Shown here: in pieces, positions 28,406 through 36,855 of the stretch
Numbering within the stretch: the stretch's first letter is position 1
How the letters are laid out: the number at the start of each line of letters is the position of its first letter
Assembly: GCA_003134045.1 (NCBI GenBank)
Contig: PLAH01000184.1
Location: forward strand, 1 to 64,000
Source: Gammaproteobacteria bacterium
GTDB taxonomy: Bacteria > Pseudomonadota > Gammaproteobacteria > Steroidobacterales > Steroidobacteraceae
Length of the DNA stretch: 64,000 bases
Direction of reading: 5' to 3'
Made by a program: the position numbers and the translations under genes
The notes under the pieces: generated by a model
The model's input: the letters and a program-made list of their open reading frames with translations, nothing else
Told to the model about the DNA's origin: nothing
Database searches by the model: none

Positions 28406-28795
28406 ATGCCATATGTCGATATCGTGACTGCGCTCGCACTTATCCAATTCATCGTTTTCGGCTACCAGGTCGGCGCCGCCCGCGTGAAATACGGGGTCAA
28501 GGCGCCGGCAATCACGGGTAACGAGATCTTCGAGCGGCATTTCCGCGTTCAACAAAATACATTGGAACAGTTGATCGTGCTGGTGCCCGGATTGTATCTG
28601 TTCAGCCGGTACTTCGACCCCCGATGGGCCGCGGGACTCGGCGTCGTGTATCTGATCGGCCGGCAAATCTACGCCGCCACCTACGTCAGGAATCCCGCCA
28701 CGCGCAGCTTGGGGTATGGGCTCACATTCTTGCCCATGGTGGTGCTGGTGGCGGGCGCCGCGTTCGGAGCAATTCGGCAATTATTCTGGCATTAG
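28406..28795 (+). CDS. MAPEG family membrane protein
   Basis: 129 residues, four hydrophobic helices. GNEIFERHFRVQQNTLEQLIVLVPGLYLFSRYF carries the RxxxNxxE pattern of MAPEG glutathione-dependent enzymes, and IGRQIYAATYVRNPATRSLGY is the second conserved segment. Start at the ATG at 28406 with AAGGAA upstream; the track start at 28304 is antisense to the SRPBCC gene. A role in glutathione-dependent detoxification is the usual inference. Convergent with and overlapping the TonB receptor stop by 4 bases. Confidence 0.88.
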   Translation: MPYVDIVTALALIQFIVFGYQVGAARVKYGVKAPAITGNEIFERHFRVQQNTLEQLIVLVPGLYLFSRYFDPRWAAGLGVVYLIGRQIYAATYVRNPATRSLGYGLTFLPMVVLVAGAAFGAIRQLFWH

Positions 28796-30900
28796 CGGCC
28801 TTTTCGACCGATCTGATAATCAACGGTGATCCCGATCTGGCGAGGATCGCCGCGATCCAAGAACGGCTGATTGGGATAATTAGGCGGGATGAGTCCAAAG
28901 TAGAAGCCGTTTTGGGCGTAGTTTGCGTCAAAGACATTGTGCACCCATAGGCTCGTCGTCCACGGGCCGCGCTGATATCCGATCCGGATGTTTTCCAGGT
29001 TGTAGGCGCTCGAGGTCTGCGCATCGCTGGTGTAGTAATAGAAGCTATCCATCGCCGAGGCATCGAGACGCGCAAACCAACCGGCCGGATGGTGATATTC
29101 CACGGCCGCCGACAGCTTGTAACCAGGCGCGAACGGCTGCGCACGCCCGTCCAGATCCAAGCCTGCAAACAATCCGCTCGCGCCGAGATACCGCGTGCGC
29201 AGCAGCGAGGCGCTGCCCGAGATCTGCCAATAGCTGCCCAGGCGATAGGCAGCTTCGATTTCCAGCCCGTAGTTTTCACCGTTGCTTGCGTTCTGCGTGT
29301 AGAACACATAGTCCAACGGATTGTTCTGCTGCAACTGCTCCGACAGGTAAACTTGCATGTTTTGCCGGCGCATGTAGAAGATGTCCGTCTGCAGATCCAA
29401 GGGGCCGCCGGCGCGCGAATACTTCAATCCCGTCTCGAGGCTCCATAACGATTCGGGCCCGAAGCTCCGCTGTTCCGCTAAAATCTGCGATCCGATGTTG
29501 AAGCCGCCACCCTTGTAGCCGCGGGCCAACGTCACATACACATGCTCTCCCTCACCCGTATTTCTTTCCCAGGAAAGATTGCCGCCGACCATGTGATTGG
29601 TCTGCCGTGGAAACGGAGTCTGCGCATCGGCGCTATCGGCATAATGCGCTTCGCGCTGCTCGACGCGCAGGCCGCCGGTGAGCGTCGTGCGCGGGCCGAG
29701 ATCCGCGTCCAGCGAACCGTACAGCGCCACATTGGTCGCGGTATACCGGCTGGTCAGACCGCTGCTACCCGCGCCGTCGTACTGGTCGTCGTACATGTAG
29801 AGCAGGTTGTCGGACTCCGTCAGACGCAACGCATACACACCCGCGAGCCACCGAACGCGGCCGAAAAGGGCCCTCGACGGGTCCCCGATCAGCCGCAGGT
29901 CCTCGGCAAGCGTCCGACGGGTTCGATCATCGCTTTGGAAGAAGTCGTAGGGCGCATACGGTCCCCACAAGGCATCGTTACCCCAATCGCCATCGAACGA
30001 ATACGTGATTTTGGAACTCGCGGCGCTCGTGACACTGCGCAATTCCCCAATTCCCAGCGATTCGGTCACGCGCAGTGCAGCGCCGTTCGACAGCTGCGCG
30101 TCGCGGCCGGGCTGATTTGAGTACGTGGTGCGCGTATTGTAGATCGACCAGGCATCGTAGCCGTTGTCGATATTCACATGCATCAACGTGAGATCCGCCG
30201 ACAGCGCATCCGTCACCTGCCAATGCACCTTGCCACGCAGCGTTCCCTCGTCGTAGCCATTGGTTGAGTTCTGATCGAGGTACGCGTTGTGGCGAAATCC
30301 GTCGCTCAAATATTGTTGCGCCACCACACGCCAGCCGGCAGAGCCGGCGGCCATCCCATCGCCGACGGCAAGCCCCACGGCCCGAGTATCGTAAGTCGCA
30401 CCCGTGACCTCGCTTTTCAATTCGAACTCGGTACCGGGGTCGGCAGTCCGGACGCTGATCAAGCCCGCCAGCGCATTCGCGCCATAGGCGGTGCCCTGCG
30501 GTCCGCGCAGCACCTCGATCTGCTGCGTGTCGAACAAGGTCGCCGGCATGCCGACGCCGGAAAAATCGATGTCGTCGATCAGGAAGCCGACCGAGGGATT
30601 CGGCGCGCCTTGGTATTGTTCCACCTCGCCGATGCCGCGCAGTTGAAAAAAGCGGGGTCGGGAAGTTCCGCTGGTCCAGTTCAAATCCGGAACCAGACCC
30701 AGCACATCCTCGAAATGTTGTACGCCTGCCGCTCGCAGCGTTTCGCCGTCGAGCACGGTTACGCTCTGCGGCGACTCGGCCACGCTGCTCGAGCGCAGCC
30801 CGGCCGTGACCACGATCTCGTCGAGCGAGTCGTCGGCGCCCAGTATCGGCTGTACGACAAGAAAATAGGCCGCAAGCGGCCCCATATAAAAACGATTCAT
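28792..30900 (-). CDS. TonB-dependent outer-membrane receptor, TPP-riboswitch controlled
   Basis: 702 residues: signal peptide (FYMGPLAAYFLVVQPILGA), TonB box DEIVVTA, a plug domain with RFFQLRGIGEVEQYQG and VEVLRGPQGT-type element IEVLRGPQGTAYGANALAG, then a 22-strand barrel with FARLDASAMDSFYYYTSDAQ and WVHNVFDANYAQNGF. The chain ends DYQIGRKGR, so the usual terminal aromatic residue is followed by a short basic tail. A TPP aptamer directly precedes the ATG, so I infer uptake of thiamine or a thiamine precursor across the outer membrane. No inner-membrane thiamine permease or thi gene is adjacent. Confidence 0.9.
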   Translation of the reverse strand: MNRFYMGPLAAYFLVVQPILGADDSLDEIVVTAGLRSSSVAESPQSVTVLDGETLRAAGVQHFEDVLGLVPDLNWTSGTSRPRFFQLRGIGEVEQYQGAPNPSVGFLIDDIDFSGVGMPATLFDTQQIEVLRGPQGTAYGANALAGLISVRTADPGTEFELKSEVTGATYDTRAVGLAVGDGMAAGSAGWRVVAQQYLSDGFRHNAYLDQNSTNGYDEGTLRGKVHWQVTDALSADLTLMHVNIDNGYDAWSIYNTRTTYSNQPGRDAQLSNGAALRVTESLGIGELRSVTSAASSKITYSFDGDWGNDALWGPYAPYDFFQSDDRTRRTLAEDLRLIGDPSRALFGRVRWLAGVYALRLTESDNLLYMYDDQYDGAGSSGLTSRYTATNVALYGSLDADLGPRTTLTGGLRVEQREAHYADSADAQTPFPRQTNHMVGGNLSWERNTGEGEHVYVTLARGYKGGGFNIGSQILAEQRSFGPESLWSLETGLKYSRAGGPLDLQTDIFYMRRQNMQVYLSEQLQQNNPLDYVFYTQNASNGENYGLEIEAAYRLGSYWQISGSASLLRTRYLGASGLFAGLDLDGRAQPFAPGYKLSAAVEYHHPAGWFARLDASAMDSFYYYTSDAQTSSAYNLENIRIGYQRGPWTTSLWVHNVFDANYAQNGFYFGLIPPNYPNQPFLDRGDPRQIGITVDYQIGRKGR

Positions 30901-30993
30901 ACCTGCTCCCTACGCCGGTACTAACCGGATCAGGTTCAACGGGTTCGTCGGTTCGCCGACGTCTCAGGTCTCGCAAGACCACCCCAAGGCTTA
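30901..30993 (-). promoter_or_regulatory. TPP riboswitch (THI element)
   Basis: Read on the minus strand: GGGGTGGTC, then CTGAGA (30962-30967), a variable hairpin (GTCGGCGAACCGAC), AACCCG, GAACCTGATC (30928-30937), then CCGGTTAGTACCGGCGTAGGGA. These are the conserved core segments of the TPP aptamer in the right order. The 3' edge, GGGAGCAGG, is purine-rich and touches the ATG of the TonB receptor, so the ribosome site is inside the closing stem: ligand-dependent block of translation is the expected mechanism. A possible promoter (TTGCAC, 18 bases, AATATT) precedes it. Confidence 0.92.
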
Positions 30994-31063
30994 AGAATGT
31001 CGAATATTCGGCTAACTGCGCAGCGAGTGCAACAGCTAATTATTCCATCGGCGGTATTTTCCG

Positions 31064-31079
31064 GCCCGGCTTTCCGGGC
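31064..31079 (-). terminator. GC hairpin after the PBP7-like gene
   Basis: GCCCGG-AAAG-CCGGGC lies 8 bases downstream of the peptidase stop. The stem is perfect but it is not followed by a T-tract, so factor-independent termination is doubtful. It separates the cell-wall genes from the riboswitch. Confidence 0.35.
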
Positions 31080-31086
31080 GCGGCCA

Positions 31087-31950
31087 TCAACGCATCGAGA
31101 CTTGCACGCGCTCCGTGGCCGTCGTTTCCATCCAGCTCTTGACGCGCTTGGCATCGGCCACGCGAGTGAGCTTGCCGGCGGAATCGAGCAGCACCATCAC
31201 CACGTTCCGGCCTTCGATCACGGTCTCCATGACCAGACATTTACCGGCCTCGGTGATGTAGCCGGTTTTCTGAACGATGATGTTCCAGGTGGGGTTCGAC
31301 ACCAGGTTGTCCGTGTTGTGGAATTCGACCAAGTGATTGCGGACCCGGACGGTGTAGCGCTTGTCCGTGGAGTACTCGCGAATGCTCGGATTATGCGAGG
31401 CCGCGACCACCAGCTTGGAGAGATCTTCGGGGCTCGCCACGTTCTCGCTCGACAGACCGGTGGGATCGATGAAGTGCGCGCTGGTCATGCCGAGAGCCGC
31501 CGCCTTGGCGTTCATGGCCTGGACCGCGGCAGAGAGGCCGCCCGGATAGTTGACCGCGAGCGCATGCGCGGCGCGATTCTCCGAGGACATCAACGCCAGA
31601 TGCATGAGGTCGCCGCGGCTCAACACCGTGCCTACGCTCAGGCGTGAAAAGCCGCCGCGCGGCAAATCCGTTTCGGCCTGGGTGATCTCGAGCGGCTGGC
31701 TCAACGATTGTTTGGCATCCAGCACGACCAACGCGGTCATCAGCTTGGTGATGGAGGCGATCGGCGCCGCCACGTCCGAATGCCGCGAATACAGCACGGT
31801 GGCATCGCTTTGATCGACGATGAGCACCGAACTCGACTTGAGCTTCGGGAAAAGCGCGGGTTTTGCAGTCGCCGCGAGGCTCGAAAAAGCCAGGAGGGCG
31901 CCGGCCAATGCCGCCACCGGCGGGAACGGCACTCGAGTAATTGGTCTCAT
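31087..31950 (-). CDS. pbpG: D-alanyl-D-alanine endopeptidase (PBP7-like, peptidase S11)
   Basis: Periplasmic low-molecular-weight penicillin-binding protein that trims or cuts DD-peptide cross-links. 287 residues from the ATG at 31950, with signal peptide VAALAGALLAFSSLAATAKPA. The catalytic motifs are SITKLMTA (SxxK), SEN and QKTG. Length and the absence of a C-terminal PBP5-like domain favour PBP7. It is the last of a run of minus-strand envelope genes (envC, S41 protease, GGDEF) but has its own upstream gap. Confidence 0.88.
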   Translation of the reverse strand: MRPITRVPFPPVAALAGALLAFSSLAATAKPALFPKLKSSSVLIVDQSDATVLYSRHSDVAAPIASITKLMTALVVLDAKQSLSQPLEITQAETDLPRGGFSRLSVGTVLSRGDLMHLALMSSENRAAHALAVNYPGGLSAAVQAMNAKAAALGMTSAHFIDPTGLSSENVASPEDLSKLVVAASHNPSIREYSTDKRYTVRVRNHLVEFHNTDNLVSNPTWNIIVQKTGYITEAGKCLVMETVIEGRNVVMVLLDSAGKLTRVADAKRVKSWMETTATERVQVSMR

Positions 31951-31966
31951 CACTTTCCCTAGTAAG

Positions 31967-31997
31967 CTCAAAGTCGGACAAGGTAAGCATATGTCAA
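31967..31997 (-). promoter_or_regulatory. Possible promoter of the PBP7-like gene
   Basis: A perfect -35 TTGACA (31992-31997) lies 42 bases upstream of the ATG, but no good -10 hexamer is found at 16-18 bases. Listed because the 116-base gap to the GGDEF gene otherwise only shows short inverted repeats (AACTTTG/CAAAGTT and CACGC/GCGTG). Confidence 0.3.
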
Positions 31998-32066
31998 CCA
32001 CGCTCCGGCGTGATGCGGCGCTAACTTTGCCATCTTTCCGTTCAAAGTTAAATGATCAATCCTTCA

Positions 32067-33065
32067 TCACGCCCGTGCCTGCGCTCCCGGCGCCCGCCGC
32101 AGCTCCTTGTCGCGGTACATCCTGCGATCCGCCACGCTCATGAGCTCGCGCATGTCGCGGCCATCCTTCGGGTAGTTCACCACGCCGATGCTGACGCTGC
32201 AGCGGATCATGCGCGAGCGCAGATCCAGCGTGGTTTTATAGACATTATGTCGCACGCGTTTGACCACCGCGTCGGCGACTTCCTCGGTGGCGCCTGGCAG
32301 CAGGACGGCAAATTCGTCGCCGCCGAAGCGTGCCGCCGTATCGGTGCCGCGGATGCTCCGTTGCAGGCACTGGGCCACCAGCAGGATGGCGCTGTTGCCG
32401 CCCTCGTGGCCGAAACCGTCGTTGATGTCCTTGAGCTTGTCCATGTCGATCATCAGCAGGGCATACATGCCCTGGCCGCGCTCGGCGGCCGCGTGTTCGC
32501 GTTGCCAGACTTCGTTGAACATGCGCAGATTGAACAAGCCGGTGAGCGAGTCGGTCTGCGCCAGGTTCTCGATGTGCTCGCGGGCCTCCGTAATGTCGGC
32601 CGACAGGGTGGTCGTGAGGTAGGCGACCAGCAGAAAGGGCGCCAATTGGCCGATCGCACGGCTGGCGTACACCAGCGAGGCCACGTCCAGGCCGGGCGTC
32701 GCGGCGGCCAGCGCGAAGTGACAGACCGCGATGACGGCCACCTGGGCCAGGGTGACGAGGCGGCCCAGGGTGAAGGCGCTCGAGATGATGGGCAGCAGAT
32801 ACAGATTGAGCAGCGGGCTCGAGCTCTTGCCCGTGAACCATAAGACCGCCGTGATGAAAATCACCATGGACCACGACTCGATCTGCAGCTTGGCGCGAGT
32901 GTGGTGCGGGAAGAATCGACGCGCCCGAAAGGCGACGATGGCCAGCGCGAACATGGCCAGAAGCCCGAGAACCGGCCATAACTGCTGCGCCAGTGCGTTC
33001 GACCAGACCAGCACCAGCGCCGCCAGCGCCAGACACAGTATTTCGATGGAGCGGGTGCTGCGCAC
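32067..33065 (-). CDS. Membrane-anchored diguanylate cyclase (GGDEF)
   Basis: 332 residues: about five hydrophobic helices in residues 5-155 as a sensor region, then a GGDEF domain from about 170 (AQTDSLTGLFNLRMFNEV) with the active-site RFGGDEFAVLLPG and the metal and substrate residues in IDMDKLKDINDGFGHEGGN. The catalytic signature is intact, so synthesis of cyclic di-GMP is expected. The residues around the RxxD position do not show a clear inhibitory site. GTG start only two bases after the S41 protease stop, so the two are translated from one mRNA. Confidence 0.9.
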   Translation of the reverse strand: MRSTRSIEILCLALAALVLVWSNALAQQLWPVLGLLAMFALAIVAFRARRFFPHHTRAKLQIESWSMVIFITAVLWFTGKSSSPLLNLYLLPIISSAFTLGRLVTLAQVAVIAVCHFALAAATPGLDVASLVYASRAIGQLAPFLLVAYLTTTLSADITEAREHIENLAQTDSLTGLFNLRMFNEVWQREHAAAERGQGMYALLMIDMDKLKDINDGFGHEGGNSAILLVAQCLQRSIRGTDTAARFGGDEFAVLLPGATEEVADAVVKRVRHNVYKTTLDLRSRMIRCSVSIGVVNYPKDGRDMRELMSVADRRMYRDKELRRAPGAQARA

Positions 33066-33067
33066 GG

Positions 33068-34330
33068 CTAGCGCGGCGGGAGGGCCGCGGTGACCGAACC
33101 GCTGCCGCCCACGGTCGGCACTTTGAGCTCTTGGATGGCGCGCTTCACACCCGGATCGCGTTGTTCCAAGGGGGCATCCGCGGGCAGCGGACCCTCGGGA
33201 GGCTTCGGATCGCGTTCCAGCTCGATGTCCGGCGCGATGCCCCGGTGGTTGATCGAAACGCCGGACGGGGTGTAGTAGAGGGATGTCGTCAGCTTGATGG
33301 CGCGGTCTCCGGACAGCGGCATCACCGTTTGCACCGACCCTTTGCCGAAGGTGGTGCGCCCCATCAGTTTGGCACGACGATGGTCCTTCAAGGCGCCGGC
33401 CACGATCTCGGCCGCCGATGCCGAACCGCCGTTGACCAGCACCACGATGGGCGCGCCGTTGAGTTCGTCGCCCGGCGTGGCTTTCATCTCGAATTTGGAT
33501 TCCGGCGTACGGCCTCTCGCGCTCACGATCACGCCGCTGTCGAGAAAGGCGTCGGCGACCGCGACCGCGGCCTCCAATACGCCGCCCGGATTGTTGCGCA
33601 GGTCGAGCACCAAGCCTTTGAGCGCGCCGCCGTTGCGCTTGCGCAAGGCGCGCAGTGCACTCACCAGATCGTCGCCCGTGGTTTCGCTGAACTCGGCGAT
33701 GCGTACATAGCCGAAACCGGGCTCGGGCAGCTCGGAGGCCACGCTGTGCAATTCGACCTTCGAGCGCTTGAGCGTGAATTCCAGCGGTTCGGCGTTGCCC
33801 TCGCGTAGAATGCCGACCTTCACCGAGGTTCCCTCCTTGCCGCGCATGCGCCCGATGGTGTCGCCGAGCGAGGCCGTATTGACCGGAATGCCGTCGATGG
33901 AGGCGATGATGTCGCCGGTGCGAATTCCGGCGGCGGCGGCGGGCGAGCCGTCGAACGGCGATACCACCACGACTTGGTCGTCCTCCATGGACACTTCGAT
34001 GCCGACGCCGGAATACTCGCCCGAACTCGAAATCTTGATCTCGTCGTACTCGTCGCCGTCCAGGTACGCCGAATAGGGATCCAGCGACGACACCATGCCG
34101 CGTATGGCAGCCTGCAACAGCTGGTGATCGTCGACCGCGTTCACATAGTCATGTTCGACGCGGTCCAGCACTTCGGCCAGCATGCGTGCGTCGGCCCATG
34201 GCAGGTCCTTGCCGAGCGTGTCCGGTTTGCCGGCATAGACGCCCCGCGCCAACCCGAAGCACAGGCCGATCGACACACCCGACAGCCACAAAGCGTTGCG
34301 CATTTTCTTGAGCATCAGGCAGCGGAGCAT
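33068..34330 (-). CDS. S41 family C-terminal processing peptidase (CtpA-like)
   Basis: Periplasmic serine protease, 420 residues. An N-terminal hydrophobic segment precedes a PDZ domain (GEYSGVGIEVSMEDDQVVVVSPFDGSPAAAAGIRTGDIIASIDG) and the S41 catalytic core with the Ser/Lys dyad in NGGSASAAEIVAGALKDH and GKGSVQTVMPL. The first ATG is at 34330, but ATGs at codons 6 or 10 are also plausible. Together with EnvC upstream it fits the envC-ctp pairing common in proteobacteria and points to control of peptidoglycan hydrolases. Confidence 0.92.
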   Translation of the reverse strand: MLRCLMLKKMRNALWLSGVSIGLCFGLARGVYAGKPDTLGKDLPWADARMLAEVLDRVEHDYVNAVDDHQLLQAAIRGMVSSLDPYSAYLDGDEYDEIKISSSGEYSGVGIEVSMEDDQVVVVSPFDGSPAAAAGIRTGDIIASIDGIPVNTASLGDTIGRMRGKEGTSVKVGILREGNAEPLEFTLKRSKVELHSVASELPEPGFGYVRIAEFSETTGDDLVSALRALRKRNGGALKGLVLDLRNNPGGVLEAAVAVADAFLDSGVIVSARGRTPESKFEMKATPGDELNGAPIVVLVNGGSASAAEIVAGALKDHRRAKLMGRTTFGKGSVQTVMPLSGDRAIKLTTSLYYTPSGVSINHRGIAPDIELERDPKPPEGPLPADAPLEQRDPGVKRAIQELKVPTVGGSGSVTAALPPR

Positions 34331-34382
34331 ACGTGCGGCAACGGCGTGCCGCCAGTTGCGCAGCGGCCGGGCGAGCAGCAGT

Positions 34383-35564
34383 TCACGGTGTCGCCTTCAA
34401 CCACAGCGTTGGATCGACGGCTCTGCGCCCGTCGCGGATCTCGAAATACAGCTGCGGCACGGCGCCGCTCGAGTCGCCGAGCGCGGCGATCACGTCGCCG
34501 GGGGCCACCCAGTCGCCCACCGATTTATAGAGGACCTCCGCATGTCCATACAAGGTCATGTAATTGCCGCTGTGTCCGATGATGAGCAGCAAGCCGAGAC
34601 CCTGCAGCCAGTCCGCATACACGACACGGCCGAAATAGGGCGCGCGGACCTTGGCGCCGCGCGCGCTGTCGATCAGCACGCCGTTGCGCCGCGGGCTGGC
34701 CTCGGCGGCGTTCGCTGCACTTAGCCCCAGGTCTTGATAACGAGAGACTATTTTTCCGGGCACGGGCCACGGCAGCTTGCCGCGCAAGCCCTCGAAGCTC
34801 TGTTGCGTGTCGACCGGAAAATCCTGCAGCACGCGCGCCAGATCGGCGACCAAGGATTCTTCGGCCTGTTCCTCGCGTTTGAGTTTGGCGAGTTCCTGGC
34901 TGCCGCTGCTGACTTGCTGGTTCATGGCCGTGAATGCAGCGGAACGCTGCTCGCGCGCGTGCTGCAGATCAGCCACCTCCGCGCTGGTCTGCGCCTGCAG
35001 CTCCTCGAGCTTCGCGCCGGCCTGCTCGATGTCGACGACCAATTGTTGCACGCGCGCGACGCGGGTGCGGATCTCGTCGATCTTCGCCCCGCGCTCGCGG
35101 GCGAAATATCCGTAGAAGGCCAGCATCCGCCCTGCGCCCGCGGGATCGCTCTGGTTCAGCAGCAGCTTGATTTGCTCCTGCTGACCGATCATGTAGGCGG
35201 CCCGCACTTGGGATGCCAAGGTGGCTCGCTGTGCGTCGAGCGCGCTCTGGTTGCGGACCTGTTCGGCGCGCAATTCGCCGCGGCGCCGCACCGTGGCGAG
35301 TTGCGCGGTGCGCAGGGCCTCCATACGTACACGCCGCGCGGTGATTTCCAAGTCCGCGTCGCGCACGCGCGCGGCGAGGGCGTCGCGGTCCTTGAGCTGC
35401 GAGCCGAGCCGGCTCGTCAATGCGGCGATGCGGGCCCGAACCTCGGCGAGCTTGGCCTTCGCCTGTGCCGATTCGGCCGTTTCCACGGACTGCCCGTACG
35501 AACCCGCGCACAGCGCCAGGCTCACGCTAGCGAGCACGCATAAGTATCTGATATAGAGGTTCAT
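34383..35564 (-). CDS. envC: Murein hydrolase activator EnvC
   Basis: Periplasmic activator of division amidases. 393 residues: signal peptide ending near CAGSYGQS, a long coiled coil at about 28-250 (rich in Ala, Arg, Glu and Gln) and a C-terminal LytM domain (PWPVPGKIVSRYQ ... GVLIDSARGAKVRAPYFGRVVYADWLQGLGLLLIIGHSGNYMTLYGH). The first zinc-binding histidine typical of active M23 enzymes is replaced in GVLID, which fits a degenerate LytM activator. Divergent from the yibN-grxC-secB-gpsA block, as in enteric genomes. Confidence 0.92.
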   Translation of the reverse strand: MNLYIRYLCVLASVSLALCAGSYGQSVETAESAQAKAKLAEVRARIAALTSRLGSQLKDRDALAARVRDADLEITARRVRMEALRTAQLATVRRRGELRAEQVRNQSALDAQRATLASQVRAAYMIGQQEQIKLLLNQSDPAGAGRMLAFYGYFARERGAKIDEIRTRVARVQQLVVDIEQAGAKLEELQAQTSAEVADLQHAREQRSAAFTAMNQQVSSGSQELAKLKREEQAEESLVADLARVLQDFPVDTQQSFEGLRGKLPWPVPGKIVSRYQDLGLSAANAAEASPRRNGVLIDSARGAKVRAPYFGRVVYADWLQGLGLLLIIGHSGNYMTLYGHAEVLYKSVGDWVAPGDVIAALGDSSGAVPQLYFEIRDGRRAVDPTLWLKATP

Positions 35565-35645
35565 TTTCGAGGTGGTTCGGGGTCAGGACGGCAAGCATAC
35601 AAGCCTTGTGGCCGCTGCTATACTTGCGCGCCCGAAAAACCCAAA

Positions 35646-36107
35646 GTGCTCAGCCGAATGCAGCGATTGTTCGAGTTTATTGGCCATCACCCCTTCCTTG
35701 CGAGCGGCGCCGTGCTGATGGCCGTCGCACTGGCCGTGTACGAGGTCATGGCCCGGGTTCAGGCGTTCGCCGCGCTCTCCGCCATGCAAGCCGTGCGGCT
35801 GATGAATCAGGGGGCCCTCGTTCTGGATCTGCGCAACAAACAGGCGTTCGAAGCCGGCCATATCGGCGATGCGCGCAACGTCCCTGCCGCGGAACTCGAA
35901 TCCCAGGCAGAGTCGTTGAAGAAATGGCGCGACAAGAATGTCATTACCTACGACGACAGCGGCACCGGCGGCGCGGGCGCCGCGCGTACGCTCACGAAAC
36001 TCGGTTTCACCAAGGTATTCAGCCTGGAAGGCGGCCTGAACGCCTGGGTGAAGGACAATCTGCCGGTGACGAAGACGGCCGCGGGCGGTAAGGGCAGTGC
36101 GAAGTGA
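35646..36107 (+). CDS. Rhodanese-like membrane protein YibN, without active-site cysteine
   Basis: 153 residues: one N-terminal helix (FLASGAVLMAVALAVYEVMA) and a rhodanese domain (QGALVLDLRNKQAFEAGHIGDARNVP ... GFTKVFSLEGGLNAWV). At the catalytic loop the sequence is VITYDDSGTGGAG; there is no cysteine there or anywhere in the protein, so sulfur transfer is not expected. GTG at 35646 or ATG at 35658 are both possible starts. It overlaps grxC by four bases; the order yibN-grxC-secB-gpsA is conserved in Gammaproteobacteria. Confidence 0.88.
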   Translation: MLSRMQRLFEFIGHHPFLASGAVLMAVALAVYEVMARVQAFAALSAMQAVRLMNQGALVLDLRNKQAFEAGHIGDARNVPAAELESQAESLKKWRDKNVITYDDSGTGGAGAARTLTKLGFTKVFSLEGGLNAWVKDNLPVTKTAAGGKGSAK

Positions 36108-36367
36108 CGCAGCCGGCCATCACGATATACATGACGGCATGGTGCCCGTACTGCCAGCGCGCCGCCACACTGTTGAAACAGAAGAGCCTCGCGTTCGCGG
36201 AAGTCGACGTGGATGAAGATCCGAAGTTTCGACAGGAAATGATCGCCCGCAGCGGACGGCGCAGCGTTCCGCAAATTTTTATCGGCGATGACCATATTGG
36301 CGGGTGCGACGATCTGGTCGCCCTCGACGGCAGCGGTGAGCTGGATCGATTAATTCAGGGGGCTTGA
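36104..36367 (+). CDS. grxC: Glutaredoxin 3
   Basis: Small thiol-disulfide oxidoreductase that works with glutathione. 87 residues with the dithiol active site WCPYC, the cis-proline in RRSVPQIFIGD and the glutathione-binding GGCDDL. GTG start overlaps the rhodanese stop; the stop overlaps the secB ATG. Confidence 0.96.
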   Translation: MTQPAITIYMTAWCPYCQRAATLLKQKSLAFAEVDVDEDPKFRQEMIARSGRRSVPQIFIGDDHIGGCDDLVALDGSGELDRLIQGA

Positions 36368-36843
36368 TGAACGAGGTTAGAACGGAAGCGGTAGAGGCCA
36401 ATGTCGGCGGCGTGTCGGTCAGCCTGCAGAGCGTGTACCTGAAGGACAGCTCCTATGAGTCGCCGAACGGTCCGCGGCTGCCGAACAATCAGGGCTGGGA
36501 ACCGAAGTTTCAGCTCAACATGAACACCTCGGCCGAGGAACTCGGCCCCGATGTGCGCGAAGTACTGCTGACGATCACGCTCGAAGCGAAGCAGGGCGAT
36601 GCCACGTTGTATCTGGTGGAGGTCAAGCAGGCGGGCGTCTTCTCGATCGCCAACGCGTCCGTCGACGACCTGAAGCGTCTGATCGGCAGCTTCTGTCCGA
36701 GCGTCTTGTTTCCGTACGCACGCGAAGTCATTTCGGATTTGATCGTCAAGGGCGGCTTTCCGAATTTCCTGCTGCCGCTGGTGAATTTCGACGCGTTGTT
36801 CGCACAAGCGGCGGAAACGCCGCAACCCGGTTTGGTCAACTAA
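36367..36843 (+). CDS. secB: Protein-export chaperone SecB
   Basis: Tetrameric chaperone that keeps preproteins unfolded and hands them to SecA. 158 residues from the ATG at 36367 (the track uses the TTG before it). YLKDSSYESPNGP and FCPSVLFPYAREVISDLIVKGGFP are the conserved SecB segments; LNPVNFDALFAQ-type end is seen as LVNFDALFAQ. Between grxC and gpsA as in enteric bacteria. Confidence 0.96.
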   Translation: MNEVRTEAVEANVGGVSVSLQSVYLKDSSYESPNGPRLPNNQGWEPKFQLNMNTSAEELGPDVREVLLTITLEAKQGDATLYLVEVKQAGVFSIANASVDDLKRLIGSFCPSVLFPYAREVISDLIVKGGFPNFLLPLVNFDALFAQAAETPQPGLVN

Positions 36844-36855
36844 GCGAGGCGCACC

